DNA of 64,000 nucleotides from Streptomyces violaceusniger (GCA_005405945.1 BJHW01000001.1:6944001-7008000); one strand, 5' to 3'. Positions 9,587 to 20,366 are shown, numbered from the stretch's first letter. Notes: generated by a model from the letters alone, not told the origin. Numbers and translations: made by a program.

Positions 9587-9708
9587 GGACCGACGCTATC
9601 GACGCCCCCGCGGCCCCCGCCAGGACTTTTCCCGGCGCTTCCGGCCAGGTCCCGGCTGCCCGTGCCGGGCACCCGGTCGGCCGACCGCGCCCGGCTCCCC
9701 CAAGGCGC

Positions 9709-12700
9709 TCAGTCGGCGGGCCAGGCGGCCGCGGCCGGGCGGTAGCCGGTCTCCGCGTGAAGGCGCCGTGCGTCGGCGGTATGGCGCCCGGCGCGCTCCG
9801 GGCAGCCGAGGCGGCGGTAGAGGGCGGCCAGGGTGTGGTGGGTACGGCATTCGACCAGCCGCAGCCCGTGGTCGCGAGCGATGCCCAAGGCGTGCCGGGC
9901 GTGGTCCGCCGCCGCGTCGTACGCGTGCGCGCCGTGCCGGACGCGGGCCAGCCCCAGATGGGCGTCGGCCTCCGGGCGCCGCAGCCCGCAGGAGCCCGAT
10001 GTGTCCAGGGCCTCGGTGAACCGGGCCTCGGCCCGCTCCACCCGCCCGGTCAGCCGGTGGATCTCGCCCAGGGTGGTGAGGCTGTCGGCCTCGTCCTTAC
10101 GGGTGCCGGTCTCCAGCGCGACCGCCAGGGCGTGCTCGGCGTGGTCCAGGGCGAGTCCGTACCGCCCGGCGTCGCGGTGCGCCAGGGCCAGCAGCTCGTG
10201 GGCGGTGGACTCGTGGTGGCGCTGGCTCAGCTCCTCGCACACCCGCACCGCCTCGGCGCCGTCCGCCAGCGCCCGGTCCAGTTCGCCCAGGTGCCGCCGG
10301 GCGAGCCCCCGGTTGATCAGCGGCGCCACCGTGGCTGAGGGGGTGGCCCGGCGCTCACCCGCATCGATCGCCTCCGTCGCCCCCTCGACGGCGCGCCGCA
10401 GATTCCCGAACTGGACGTCCACGGCGGCGCTGTTGGTGAGCGCGGGGCCGAGGAGCTCGGGCCGGTCGAGGGTGCGCAACAGCGTGATGCCCCGGCCCAG
10501 CCACTGGCTCGCGCGGCGCATGTCGCCCAGGTCGTCGTAGAGGGTGGCCAGATTCATCAGCATCCCGGCCTCGCCCTCCGCGAACCCGGCCCGGCGGTAC
10601 CCCTCCAGCGCCGCCTGGTGGTGCTCCAGCGACGTCCGCACCTCGCCGGTCTGCCGGTAGAGGGTGGCCAGGCCGTGCCGCATCGCCGCCTCGCCCAGCG
10701 GATCGGCGGCCCGCCGGGCGGCCCGCAGCCCGGCCTGGGCCGTGGTCTCCCACTCGGGCAGGTGCCGCCGCTGGTAGAGCCAGCCGCGCAGTTCGTCGGC
10801 GAGCCGCCAGGCGGTGCGGTGCCGGTCGGTCTCGGCGGCCCGTACGACGGCGGCGACGAGATTGGCGCGCTCGCTCTCCAGCCAGGCCAGCGCCGCGTCG
10901 CGCCCGTCGAAGAGGTCCCCCACGGGGCGGTCGCGCGCCACCCGGATCAGTGGCGTGTAGCCGAAGGCCGTGGCGGCGCCCGCGTGATTCAGGTAAAACT
11001 CCAGCAGCCGGTCCAGGGCCGCCGCCCGCTCGGGCTCGGGGATCTCGGCCCGGGCTCGTTCGGCCGCGTACTCGCGCAGCAGATCGTGCGGGCGGTAGCG
11101 GCCCGGATGCGGCGACTCCACCAGATGCGCGGCATCCAGCGCCCGCAGCAGCGCCCGCGCCTCCTGCTCCGAGGAGCCCAGCAGCGCGGCCGCGGCGGGC
11201 ACGGTGACCTCCGGGCCCGGCGCCAGGCCCAGCAGCCGGAACAGCCGCCGAGGCCCAGGGGCCAGGGCGCGGTAGGAGAGGGTGAAGGCGCGCCGTACGG
11301 CCGACGCCGGGTCTCCGTCGAGCTCCAGCGCCCCCAGCCGGTCCCCGTCGTCCAGCTCGGCCGCCAGGTCCGCCACCCCCAGGCCGGGGTCGCAGACCAG
11401 CTGCGCGGCGGCCACCCGCAGGGCCAGCGGCAGCGCGCCGCACAGCTCGGTCAGCCGGGCGGCGGCCTCCGGCTCGGCGCCCAGCCGGTTCTCTCCCACC
11501 GCCGCGGCCAGCACCTCGTGCGCCTCGGCGGGGGCGAGCGCGCCCAGGACCAACGGCCGGGCGCCGTCGCGGGCCACCAGGCCGGTGAGCCGCTGACGGC
11601 TGGTCACCACGACATGGCAGGAGGGGCTGCCGGGCAGCAGCGGCCGCACCTGCTCGGCGGAGGCCGCGTTGTCCAGGACGACCAGCATGCGCCGTCCGTC
11701 CAGCAGCGACCGGTAGTGGTGCACCTGCTCGTCCCGGTCGGCCGGAATCCGCTCCTGTGGAACCCCCAGTCCGTGCAGCAACTGCCCGACGGCCTCGGCC
11801 GGGCGCAGCGGCTCGCAGTCGTGGTCGAAGCCGCGCAGATCGACGTAGAGCTGGCCGTCGGGGAAGCGGTGGCGGTTGCGGTGCGCCCAGTGGACCGCGA
11901 GGGCCGTCTTGCCGACGCCCGCGGTGCCGAAGAGAGCCGAGATGGTCAACGCCCCGGCCGGTTCGCCGCGCTCGCAAGCGTCCCCGTGCCGATGCGGGTT
12001 TCCGCCCTCCCGCGCGTGCCCGTGCCCGCGTGCGTCGCCGTGCCCGCGTGCGTCATCGTTCCGGTGCGCGTCTCCGTGTCCGCGTGGTGCGTCTTCGTTC
12101 GGGTACGCGTCCCCGGGCCGATGCGCGCTCTGGTTGTCCCGCGCGTCGCCGTGTCCGCGCGCGTTCCCGTTCGCCCGCGCGCGCCCGTTCTTCCGCGCGT
12201 GCCCGGTCGCGTGGGCGTTCTCGTTCCCGCGAGCTTCCCCGCGTGCGTACGCGTCACCGGGCCCGCGCTCGTGCCCCCGATCCCCGCCTGGGCCGGTCCC
12301 GGGGTCGGTCTCCGGTGGCAACAGGGCGTCCAGCCGGGTGAGTTCCTCGGCCCGGCCACGGAACCCGCCCACGACGTGCGGCAGTCCGGCGGGCTGCGCC
12401 GGAGGCCCCGGCGCGGGCGCGGTGGGCCCGGCCCCTCCCCGGCCGCCGCGGCGGCCGCGGGGATCCCGACGGTCCGGTCGGGCGGGGCGGCGGGGCCGGG
12501 GCGTCGAGCGCCGCGTCGTTGCGCAGGATCCGCTCGTGGAGGGAGCGCAGTTCGGGCCCCGGGTTCACCCCGAGCTCTTCGGCGAGCCGGCCCCGCGTGG
12601 CCTCGTAGGCGTCCAGGGCCTCCGCCTGCCGCTCACAGCGGTACAGGGCCGTCATCAGCTGCCGTACCGCCCGCTCGTCCAGCGGATGCTCGTCCGTCAG

Positions 12701-13246
12701 GGCGCGCAGCCACGACAGCACTTCACGGTGGCGCCCCAGTCGCAGCTCCGCGTCGTACAGCTCGAGCCGCGCCGCCAGCCGCTCCTCGGCCAGCCGGACG
12801 CGCGTCCCCTCCGCCCACGCCCCCGCCATCCCGGTAAGGGCGTCACCACGCCACAGGGCCAGCGCGTCCCGCAGCGGGGCGACGACGTCCGCCCCGTCGT
12901 GCCGGGCCGCGCGTGCGCCGGCCACCAGCCGCTGGAAGCGGTGCAGATCCACTCGTCCGGGGTCGGCCTCTAGCAGATAGCCCCCGGAGCGGCGGCCCAG
13001 CCGGACGTCCTCGGCGCCGCCGGACCGCAGGGCCGTGCGGAGGCCGCCGATGTATCCGTAGAGCACATTGCGCACCGAGCCCGGAGGGTGCTCGCCCCAC
13101 ACCCGGTCGATCAGTTGCTCGGCGGGGAGGGGACGGCCCAGCTCGCACAGCAGCACCGCCGCCACCGCCCGCTGCTTGGGATGGCCCAGATCGACCGGCC
13201 GCCCGTCGGCCGACGCCTCCACCGGACCCAGTACGCGAAACTCCAT
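9709..13246 (-). CDS. AfsR-type SARP transcriptional regulator: DNA-binding, BTAD, NB-ARC, TPR (frameshifted in this assembly)
   Basis: A large pathway-type regulator of about 1,179 residues once two single-base deficits are repaired (12459-12462 and about 12437-12440). Order: OmpR-like winged helix (MEFRVLGPVEASADGRPVDL), bacterial transcriptional activation domain, an Ala/Pro linker, then an unusual Asn/His/Gly/Asp-rich segment of about 110 residues. An NB-ARC STAND ATPase follows, with Walker A GTAGVGKTAL and Walker B RMLVVLDNAAS, and then TPR repeats to the end. Such proteins activate secondary metabolism and development through ATP-dependent oligomerisation. No biosynthetic cluster adjoins it, so a global AfsR-like role is plausible. 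ATG start at 13246; the divergent neighbour encodes a small secreted protein. Confidence 0.85.
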
Positions 13247-13419
13247 GTCGGCACCGCCCTTTGTCGCCTCGCTCCCTGACGACCTTGCCCCGGCCGGGTG
13301 AATATCGGATCAACGTTTCCTCAATCTCCTTTCCACACCGGCCCGGAAGAGTCGTAGCTGCCGCACGGGGGAACCGCCGGCGGCCTCACCGGAGTACGAC
13401 GACTGAAGGAGCGAGTGAC

Positions 13420-13794
13420 ATGCGTGTACGTGGACGCCTGACGGGGGCCGGTCTCGCCATCGCAGCGGCGGCTGTGGTGTCGGGACTGGGCGCGACCGCG
13501 GCCGGCGCTCAGCCCGCCGACTCCATCGGCACCAAGGCCGAGGCGGCGAACGTCCCGGTCCACGCGACGACCGACGCCTACATCCGGTCGGTGCCCGCCA
13601 CCACGGGCGCGGACTGGGGGCAGGTCCGATTCGGCGAGGAGTGGGAGGCCATCTGCTTCACCGAGGGCGGTGATGCCTCCCTGGGCGGCCGGAACAGCAA
13701 CATCTGGGTCCAGCTCGACCAGTGGGGGCCGTCCAACGGCTATGTCACGGAGCTGGCGCTCCGTGACGGGCACGCCAACATGCCCCACTGCTGA
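13420..13794 (+). CDS. Small secreted SH3-like protein
   Basis: A 124-residue exported protein. The N-terminus has a Sec signal peptide (basic MRVRGR, hydrophobic GLAIAAAAVVSGLG, cleavage near AGAQP). The mature part (AYIRSVPATTGADWGQV, then NIWVQLDQWGPSNGYV) has the look of a bacterial SH3-like fold, but the match is weak. ATG at 13420 with GAAGGA about 9 nt upstream. Divergent from the AfsR-type regulator, which could control it. It is followed by a strong bidirectional terminator. Function unknown. Confidence 0.75.
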   Translation: MRVRGRLTGAGLAIAAAAVVSGLGATAAGAQPADSIGTKAEAANVPVHATTDAYIRSVPATTGADWGQVRFGEEWEAICFTEGGDASLGGRNSNIWVQLDQWGPSNGYVTELALRDGHANMPHC

Positions 13795-13821
13795 CGTTCG
13801 CGAAGACCGGCCGAACACGAA

Positions 13822-13858
13822 GGAGCCGGGCGGGCGCTCGAAGCGCCCGCCCGGCTCC
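13822..13858. terminator. Strong bidirectional hairpin
   Basis: A perfect 17-bp stem (13822-13838 with 13842-13858) closed by a 3-nt CGA loop, between the convergent secreted-protein and PBP genes. The symmetry lets it serve both strands. No U-tract, as is common in Streptomyces. Confidence 0.85.
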
Positions 13859-13879
13859 CGGGGCCGTACCCGCGGAGGG

Positions 13880-15519
13880 TCAGCCCGCGCGCAGCAGGGC
13901 CGCCACGATCGGTCCCGCCGTGTCGCCGCCGTGGCCGCCCTCGGGGACCACACCGGCGGCCGCGACGTCGTCGCGGTACGCGCTGAACCAGCCGTTCGGC
14001 TTCTCCTGGTTGTCCACCTCGGCCGAGCCGGTCTTGGCGCCGAAGTCACCGCTCATCCCGGCCATCGCCTCGGCGGCGGTGCCCGAGGTGGCCGTCAGCT
14101 TCATCAGCTTCTTCAGCTGGTCGTGGGTGCTGGACTTCATCGTCCTGCTCGCCTTGGCCAGTGTCCGGTCGTCCAGCGACGGCGAGACCAGGTACGGCTG
14201 GCGGAAGGTGCCGGTGGAGGCGGTGGCCGCGACCGACGCCATGTTGAGCGGGTTCATCCGCACACCGCCCTGGCCGATCAGCGAGGCGGCCTTGGAGGCC
14301 GCGGACTGCACCGGCACCGAGCCGTCGAAGGTGGGCACGCCGGTCTGCCAGTTGAGCCCGATGCCGAAGACGTCCCGGGCCTCCTTGCTCAGGTCGTCGT
14401 CCTTCAGCTTCCCCGCCTGGCTGATGAAGGCCGTGTTGCAGGAGCGGGCGAAGCTCTGCTCGAAGGTGCCGTTCTTGATCTCGAACTTCTTGTCGTTCTG
14501 GAACTTCCAGCCGCCGTAACTGAAGTACTTCGGGCACGGATGCGGCTTGCCATACGCCGCCAGACCCTTGTCCATCAGCGTCGTCGAGGTGATGATCTTC
14601 ATCGTCGAGCCGGGTGCGTACGAGCCCTGGAAGGCGGTGTTGAAGCCGCTCGCGGGGAGTTGGCCAGCGCGAGGATCTCACCGGTGCTGGGCTTGACCGC
14701 GACCACCGACGCCTTGGTGCGCTTGCTCACCTGCTGCTCGGCGGTGCGCTGCAGCGATGCGTCGATCGTGGTGCGGAGCGTGCCCGGGGTGCCCTTGGAG
14801 AGCACCTTGAGGGTCTTGTCGGGGGACTTGGAGCCCTTGGCGCGCTGGATCCAGGTCTCCACGCCCGCCTCGCCGCCCGCCTTCTTGCCGTACCGCTCGC
14901 GCAGCGCGGCCAGGACGGTCTTGAGGGTCGGGTGCTCGGAGGCGGTCAGCTCCTTGCCGTCGCGGTCCACCGCCTTGATCGGCGGGGCCTCGGACGCCCC
15001 GGTCTTGAGCGTGTCGCCCTCGGCGAGGTCGGGGTGCACCACGGAGGGCTTCCAGGCGACGACCGGCTTGCCGGTCTTGGTGTCGCGGGTCACGGTCAGC
15101 GAGGATTCATACGTCCAGGGGACGCTCTCACCGCCGGAGGAGAGCTGGGCGTTGACCGAGAACGGCACCTTGGCGCCGCTCGCCTGCCCCGCGTCCAGCG
15201 TCACCTTGGCCACCTTGGCCTTTGTGCGGTAGCCGCTCAGCGCCGTGGTGGCCGCGCCGCTGTCGTCCGTCAGGGCGGCGGCCTTCGCCGTCTCGCCCGC
15301 CGACCAGGCCGCCAGGAACGCGTGGGCGGTGGTCTTGACCTCGGCCGCGCTGGGCGGGCCGGTCTTCACCTTCTTCAGGGACGGCTTGTCGTCACCCGAG
15401 CCGGCGCTCGCACCGTCCTTCGGGCCGGCTGAATCGTCCTGGCCGCTGCCGCAACCGGCCACACCGACCATGGCGGCGAACACCGCACCGACGATCGCGG
15501 CTCTCGCGCCACTCCGCAT
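13880..15519 (-). CDS. Penicillin-binding lipoprotein, class B transpeptidase (frameshifted in this assembly)
   Basis: About 546 residues once one base is restored in the G run at 14654-14657. It has a lipoprotein signal with lipobox GVAGC, an NTF2-like MecA_N domain (AAEVKTTAHAFLAAWSAGE), a linker domain and a transpeptidase domain with all three active-site motifs: SxxK in GSTMKI, SxN as SCN (FARSCNTAF) and KTG in GAKTGSAEV. It cross-links peptidoglycan at the outer face of the membrane. In Streptomyces such low-mass MecA_N proteins occur in several paralogues and often serve sporulation or low-affinity beta-lactam tolerance; which applies here is unknown. The break falls in ALANSP, just before the transpeptidase core. 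Confidence 0.85.
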
Positions 15520-15603
15520 TTCAGAACCCCCACACTGTGTTCTCGGTTCCCCCCATCAGTCGACGGGGCCGCGGTGCCCGGCACTCTACCGGCACCACGT
15601 GAA

Positions 15604-15637
15604 GCCCCCGCGCCCTCACCGTAGAGGGTGCGGGGGC
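15604..15637 (-). terminator. Hairpin downstream of the mannosyltransferase gene
   Basis: GCCCCCGC at 15604-15611 pairs with GCGGGGGC at 15630-15637, extended by an inner CCCTC/GAGGG pairing. It lies 42-75 bp past the stop of the protein mannosyltransferase and upstream of the PBP gene, so it likely separates the two transcription units. Confidence 0.65.
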
Positions 15638-15678
15638 CGTGGCCGGATCCATGCGGTGGGCCGGGGGCCGAGCCGGGG

Positions 15679-17457
15679 TCAGATCCAGGTATCGAGCCAC
15701 ATCCGGGCGCGCCAGGCGTCCATGGGGATCGTCTGGCCCGTGTACAGCGGGAAGAAGTAGATGAAGTTCCAGATGATCAGCAGGACGAGGGCGCCCGAGC
15801 CGACCGCACCGATCACCCGGCGGGTCTCGCTCGCGCCCGGTGGCCCCAGCAGCGCGCCGATCATCATCGCCACCCCGAGGCACAGGAAGGGCACGAAGAC
15901 GACGGCGTAGAAGGAGAAGATCGTCCGGTCCTGGTAGAGGAACCACGGCAGATAGCCCGCGGCGATCCCGCACAGGATCGCGCCCGCCCGCCAGTCGCGC
16001 CGCAGCGCCCACCGGAACAGCAGGTACAGCAGCGCGAAACAGGCCGTCCACCACAGCAGCGGGGTGCCGATGGCCAGTACCTCGCGGGCGCACTTCTCGG
16101 CGGCGTCCTTGGGGCAGCCCTCCTGGCCGGCCCGCGGGGACTCGTAGAAGTACGAGACCGGGCGGGACTGGACCAGCCAGCTCCACGGATTGGACTGGTA
16201 GACATGCGGCGAGTCGAGGTTGACGTGGAACTTGTAGACCTCGGACTCGTAGTGCCACAGGCTGCGCAGCGGGTTGAGCAGCCAGTCGAAGGCGCCGCCG
16301 GTGCCGTAGCCGCCGCCGTCCGGCTTGTCGGACTCGGCCCAGTGGCGGAAATAGCCGCTGTGCCGCCAGCCGCGCCCCCGGTCGTAAGCGCCGCTCGCGG
16401 TGAACCAGCCCGACCAGGAGGCGATGTACGTGAGGATCGCCACAGGCACCAGTGAGACGAACGCCCCGCCCAGATCGCGCCGCAGCACCGCCCGGTAGGG
16501 GCGGAGGGCGCCCGCGGTGCGGCGGCTGCCCACGTCCCACAGGACGGTCATCAGGCCGAAGGCCGCCAGCACGTACAGCCCGTTCCACTTGGTGCCGATG
16601 GCCAGGCCCAGCAGCACCCCGGCCGCGATCCGCCACGGCCGCGCGCCCAGCTTCAGGCCCCGGGCGACCGCCGGGTCCGGCCGCGCCGTGCCGTCCTCAC
16701 CGGCCGGCAGCGCCGCCGCCAGCCTGGCGCGCGCCCGGTCCCGGTCGACGAGCAGACAGCCGAAGGCGGCCAGCACGAAGAACATCACGACCAGGTCGAG
16801 CAGCGCCGTGCGGCTCATCACGTAGTGCAGCCCGTCCACGGCCATCAGCGCGCCCGCGAGGCAGCCGAGGAAGGTCGACCGGAACAGCCGCCGCCCGATC
16901 CGGCACAGCATCAGCACCGAGAGCGTGCCGAGCACCGCGACCATGAACCGCCAGCCGAACGGATGCAGCCCGAAGAGCTGCTCGCCGAACCCGATCACCC
17001 ACTTGCCCACCGGCGGGTGCACCACATACGAGGCCGCGTCGCTGAGCGGGATGTGCTGCGGGGTGTCGAGGATCCGGTCGTTGGCGGATTTCGGCCAGGT
17101 GCCCTCGTAGCCGTACTCCCAGATCGACCAGGCGTCCTTGGCGTAGTACGTCTCGTCGAATATGACGTTGTCCGGGCTGCCCAGATGCCAGAAGCGGGTC
17201 AGACCGGCGCACAGCGCGACGAGCAGCGGACCGCCCCAGCCGCTCCAGCGGGCGATTCTGGCCGCCGCCGAGGGGGTCGCGCCGAGGATCTCCCAGAGCC
17301 GGGTGCCCGGCTCCGCGTACGGCGGGACCAGCCGCTCCCGTACGCCGGGCCTGGTCTGGCCCGCGTATCCGAAACGGCGCAGCCGGAGCTGCCAGGCCGG
17401 CGGCTGCTGGCCGGTGGCTTTGCCCGGCTGGGCGTGGGTCGCGGTGTCACTGCTCAC
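15679..17457 (-). CDS. Polyprenyl-phosphate-mannose--protein O-mannosyltransferase
   Basis: A 592-residue GT39-family membrane enzyme. The cytoplasmic N-terminus is followed by a first loop with the catalytic Asp-Glu (NVIFDETYYAKDAW), as in yeast and actinobacterial PMTs, then about ten membrane helices. It moves mannose from polyprenyl-phosphate-mannose to Ser/Thr of exported proteins at the outer face of the membrane. In Streptomyces this enzyme glycosylates phage receptors and lipoproteins, and mutants are beta-lactam hypersensitive. The C-terminal WNFIYFFPLYTGQTIP stretch is family-typical. Upstream neighbour rsmI is divergent. Well conserved; no anomaly seen. Confidence 0.92.
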   Translation of the reverse strand: MSSDTATHAQPGKATGQQPPAWQLRLRRFGYAGQTRPGVRERLVPPYAEPGTRLWEILGATPSAAARIARWSGWGGPLLVALCAGLTRFWHLGSPDNVIFDETYYAKDAWSIWEYGYEGTWPKSANDRILDTPQHIPLSDAASYVVHPPVGKWVIGFGEQLFGLHPFGWRFMVAVLGTLSVLMLCRIGRRLFRSTFLGCLAGALMAVDGLHYVMSRTALLDLVVMFFVLAAFGCLLVDRDRARARLAAALPAGEDGTARPDPAVARGLKLGARPWRIAAGVLLGLAIGTKWNGLYVLAAFGLMTVLWDVGSRRTAGALRPYRAVLRRDLGGAFVSLVPVAILTYIASWSGWFTASGAYDRGRGWRHSGYFRHWAESDKPDGGGYGTGGAFDWLLNPLRSLWHYESEVYKFHVNLDSPHVYQSNPWSWLVQSRPVSYFYESPRAGQEGCPKDAAEKCAREVLAIGTPLLWWTACFALLYLLFRWALRRDWRAGAILCGIAAGYLPWFLYQDRTIFSFYAVVFVPFLCLGVAMMIGALLGPPGASETRRVIGAVGSGALVLLIIWNFIYFFPLYTGQTIPMDAWRARMWLDTWI

Positions 17458-17675
17458 CGGGCCATCGTAGGGAAGCGGTCTGTGAGTGTGGCGGGGAAAG
17501 GCGGCGAACGGGGATGCGTTTCCGGGGCGGCGGCCTCGGGGCCGGGCCCGCGGTTGCCTCGGGGCCGGGCCCGCCGCCGCCTCGGGGTCGGTCCTGCGGT
17601 CGGCCCCGAGGTCGGCCTCGTGGCCGGTCGTGGCCGGTCGCGGGGCCCGCCGCGCCCGGCTGCGAGGATGGGGGC

Positions 17676-18550
17676 GTGACTGGAACGCTCGTACTGGCAG
17701 GGACCCCCATCGGCGACACGGCGGACGCGCCCCCGAGGCTGGCCGCCGAGCTCATGGCCGCCGATGTGATCGCCGCCGAGGACACCCGGCGGCTGCGCCG
17801 CCTCACCCAGGCCCTGGAGGTGCGCCCGGCCGGCCGGGTGGTGTCCTACTTCGAGGGCAACGAGTCGGCCCGCACGCCCGAGCTGGTCGAGTCCCTGGTC
17901 GGCGGCGCCCGGGTGCTGCTGGTCACCGACGCGGGCATGCCGTCGGTCTCCGACCCCGGCTATCGGCTGGTGGCCGCCGCCGTGGAGCGCGGGATCACCG
18001 TCACCGCCGTGCCGGGCCCGTCCGCGGTGCTCACCGCGCTGGCCGTGTCCGGGCTGCCGGTGGACCGCTTCTGCTTCGAGGGGTTCCCGCCGCGCAAGGC
18101 GGGGAGCGGCTGACGCGGCTGCGCGAGGTCGCCGACGAGCGCCGCACCCTGGTCTGGTTCGAGGCCCCGCACCGGCTGGACGACACGCTCGCGGCCATGG
18201 CCGAGGTGTTCGGCCCGGACCGCCGCGCCGCGGTGTGCCGGGAGCTGACCAAGACGTACGAGGAGGTGCGGCGCGGCCCGCTGGCCGAGCTGGCCGCCTG
18301 GGCGGCGGAGGGCGTGCGCGGCGAGATCACCATCGTGGTCGAGGGCGCCCCCGCGCCCGGCCCCGAGGAGGCGGGCCCCGCCGAGCTGGCCCGCCGGGTC
18401 GCGGTGCGCGAGGAGGCCGGTGAGCGCCGTAAGGAGGCCATCGCGGCGGTGGCGCAGGAGGCCGGAGTGCCCAAACGGCAGGTGTTCGACGCGGTGGTGG
18501 CGGCGAAGAACGCGACGGGAAGCACCCCACGCGAAGGTAAAGCCCTGTAG
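17676..18550 (+). CDS. rsmI: 16S rRNA (cytidine-1402-2'-O)-methyltransferase RsmI (frameshifted in this assembly)
   Basis: About 291 residues after restoring one G in the run at 18101-18104. RsmI 2'-O-methylates C1402 in the decoding centre of 16S rRNA using SAM. The tetrapyrrole-methylase fold is clear: VLAGTPIGDTADAPPRLA at the N-terminus, then VIAAEDTRRLRRL, the GMPSVSDPGYRLV loop and SGLPVDRFCFEGFPPRKAG. After the break come LVWFEAPHRL and CRELTKTYEE, as expected. GTG start at 17676 gives the standard N-terminus. The intact flanking halves of a housekeeping gene argue that the shift is a read error. Confidence 0.92.
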
Positions 18551-18708
18551 CGAAAAGCAAAGCTCAGGTTAGTAGCCGGGCAGTTGCTCGCCAGTTTCTC
18601 CATGGCCGTTGCCAAATCTCGCTCAAAGAGAGGGAAGAGCCCGTGCGGTGGCGCCGGGAAAGGCGTCCACTAGTTGTGGAAGACCTGGGGCGATCCCATC
18701 CCGAAAGA

Positions 18709-18726
18709 CTTGTCCTGTGTGACAAG
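18709..18726 (+). promoter_or_regulatory. Inverted repeat upstream of the zinc-ribbon gene
   Basis: CTTGTC-CTGTGT-GACAAG is a perfect 6-bp inverted repeat directly before the GAGGAG ribosome site of the zinc-ribbon gene. It could be an operator or a small leader hairpin. Position is the only support. Confidence 0.3.
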
Positions 18727-18736
18727 AGGAGCTGCC

Positions 18737-19213
18737 ATGAGCGATATAGCGGGAACTTCGAGCGGTGCTCATCCGATAGCCGCCCACACCCCCTCCGGTC
18801 AGTCCGGCGAGGTGGCCCACGAGGCGTACGCCTTCGCCTGCATGAAGTGCGGGCACGGCTGGGAGCGGGCGTACGACATCGAACACCACGTGGACGGCGA
18901 GGGCCGCGCCTTCGTCGTCTACTTCACCGACGGCCGGCGCGTCCCGTCCCCGCTGACGAGCCCCGACTGCGTCAACTGCGGTGCGCATCTGGTGCGGATC
19001 ATGCGCTCGGGTCAGGTCTCCTCCGTCCTGGAGAGTGCGCGTCGCGGGAGGCCGCACACCACCCGGGACCGGGAGGACGGCACCGGCGCTCCGGACACCG
19101 AGGCGGACGCCGCGCCGGACCGCGCACCGGAAAACGAGGGCCCCGCGCGACGCCGTGGGCACCATTGGCACCTTCCGAATCTGCTGCATCCCTTTCAGCA
19201 CCACCGCGACTGA
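18737..19213 (+). CDS. Zinc-ribbon hypothetical protein
   Basis: A 158-residue protein. Two Cys pairs (CMKCG and CVNCGAHL, about 40 residues apart) make a probable zinc ribbon in the first 90 residues (AYAFACMKCGHGWERAYDIE). The rest is a charged, low-complexity tail ending in a His-rich segment (RRRGHHWHLPNLLHPFQHH). ATG at 18737 with GAGGAG about 6 nt upstream. Monocistronic between rsmI and tatD. Widespread in Streptomyces as far as I recall; function unknown. Confidence 0.75.
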   Translation: MSDIAGTSSGAHPIAAHTPSGQSGEVAHEAYAFACMKCGHGWERAYDIEHHVDGEGRAFVVYFTDGRRVPSPLTSPDCVNCGAHLVRIMRSGQVSSVLESARRGRPHTTRDREDGTGAPDTEADAAPDRAPENEGPARRRGHHWHLPNLLHPFQHHRD

Positions 19214-19222
19214 GTACGATCC

Positions 19223-19333
19223 GGTTCATATGAGCTGTTTCACATGAGCCGGTTCGAGCGGGTTCGCGTGAGCCTGTTCGCGTGAGTCGGTTCACATGAA
19301 CCAGTTCACATGAGCCGGTTCACATGAGCCGGG
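19223..19333 (+). repeat. Degenerate tandem repeat, about 15-16 bp units
   Basis: Six or more copies of a unit like GGTTCACATGAGCC (variants CATATGAG, CGCGTGAG) between the zinc-ribbon gene and tatD. Each unit carries an ATGA or GTGA string but there is no ORF with codon bias. Confidence 0.7.
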
Positions 19334-19399
19334 CGCGGGTCAACTGAGCGGCCGGACGCGATTCACCGGACATTCACCGGGATTCATAGAATCGCGCCT

Positions 19400-20316
19400 A
19401 TGGCGAAAACAGCATCGACCCCCGGCGGCAGTGGCAAGGCGAGCGGCGCGCAAAAGGAAAAGGACGCGCCCCCGCCGCCGGAGCCCCTGCGGATCCCGGT
19501 CGCCGATTCCCACACCCACCTGGACATGCAGTCGGGCACCGTCGAGGAGACACTGGCCAAGGCCGCCTCGGTGGGCGTCACGACCGTCGTCCAGGTGGGC
19601 TGTGATCTCGCCGGGTCCCGGTGGGCGGCCGAGACCGCGGCGGCGCACGAGAGCGTCTGGGCCACGGTGGCCCTGCACCCCAACGAGGCGCCGCGCATCG
19701 TCCTGGGGACCCTGACGGCTGGTCCCGGCAGGGGGCCAGGGAGCCCGGCGGCGACGCCGCCCTCGACGCGGCGCTCGACCAGATAGCGGCCCTCGCCGCG
19801 CTGCCCCAGGTGCGGGGCGTGGGCGAGACCGGTCTGGACTACTTCCGCACCGGCCCGGAGGGCATGGCCGCCCAGGAGCGCTCGTTCCGCCGCCACATCG
19901 CCATCGCCAAGGAGCACGGCAAGGCGCTGGTCATCCACGACCGCGAGGCCCACGACGACGTGCTGCGGGTGCTCGCCGAGGAGGGCGCGCCCGAGACCGT
20001 CGTCTTCCACTGCTACTCCGGTGACGCGGCCATGGCGAAGATCTGCGCCGAGCGCGGCTACTACATGTCGTTCGCGGGCAACGTCACCTTCAAGAACGCC
20101 CAGCCGCTGCGCGACGCCCTCGCCGTCGCCCCGCTCGACCTCGTCCTCGTCGAGACCGACGCGCCCTTCCTGACCCCCGCCCCCTACCGCGGACGGCCCA
20201 ACGCTCCGTATCTGATTCCGCTCACCCTGCGGGCCATGGCCGAGGTCAAGGGTGTCCCCGAGGACACCTTGGCGACCGCCGTAGCGGCCAATACGGCACG
20301 CGTCTTCGGCTACTGA
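19400..20316 (+). CDS. TatD family metal-dependent DNase (frameshifted in this assembly)
   Basis: About 305 residues after adding one G to the run at 19705-19708. TatD proteins are Mg/Mn-dependent TIM-barrel 3'-5' exonucleases. Visible metal ligands are the DSHTHLD HxH motif, the Glu in VRGVGETGLDYFR, His in ALVIHDRE, His in VVFHCYSGD and the Asp in LVETDAPFLTP. The N-terminal 25 residues are a charged extension (Lys/Ala/Pro-rich). ATG at 19400, with a probable -10 (TAGAAT) at 19387-19392, so the leader is extremely short. The shift falls between APRIVLG and DPDGW in a loop. Confidence 0.88.
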
Positions 20317-20342
20317 GGGGCGGTGGCGCTCCGGGGCGGGTG

Positions 20343-20357
20343 ATCACACTGCGTGAT
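20343..20357 (+). promoter_or_regulatory. Inverted repeat upstream of the rpf promoter
   Basis: ATCAC-ACTGC-GTGAT lies about 10 bp upstream of the -35 element of the rpfB-like gene, the expected place for an activator or repressor site. No known consensus is assigned. Confidence 0.35.
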
Positions 20358-20366
20358 GATCTTCCT

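Noticed and set aside
9709..13246. Pathway-specific regulator of a secondary-metabolite cluster
   Set aside because: No PKS, NRPS, terpene or similar biosynthetic genes are present anywhere in the window.
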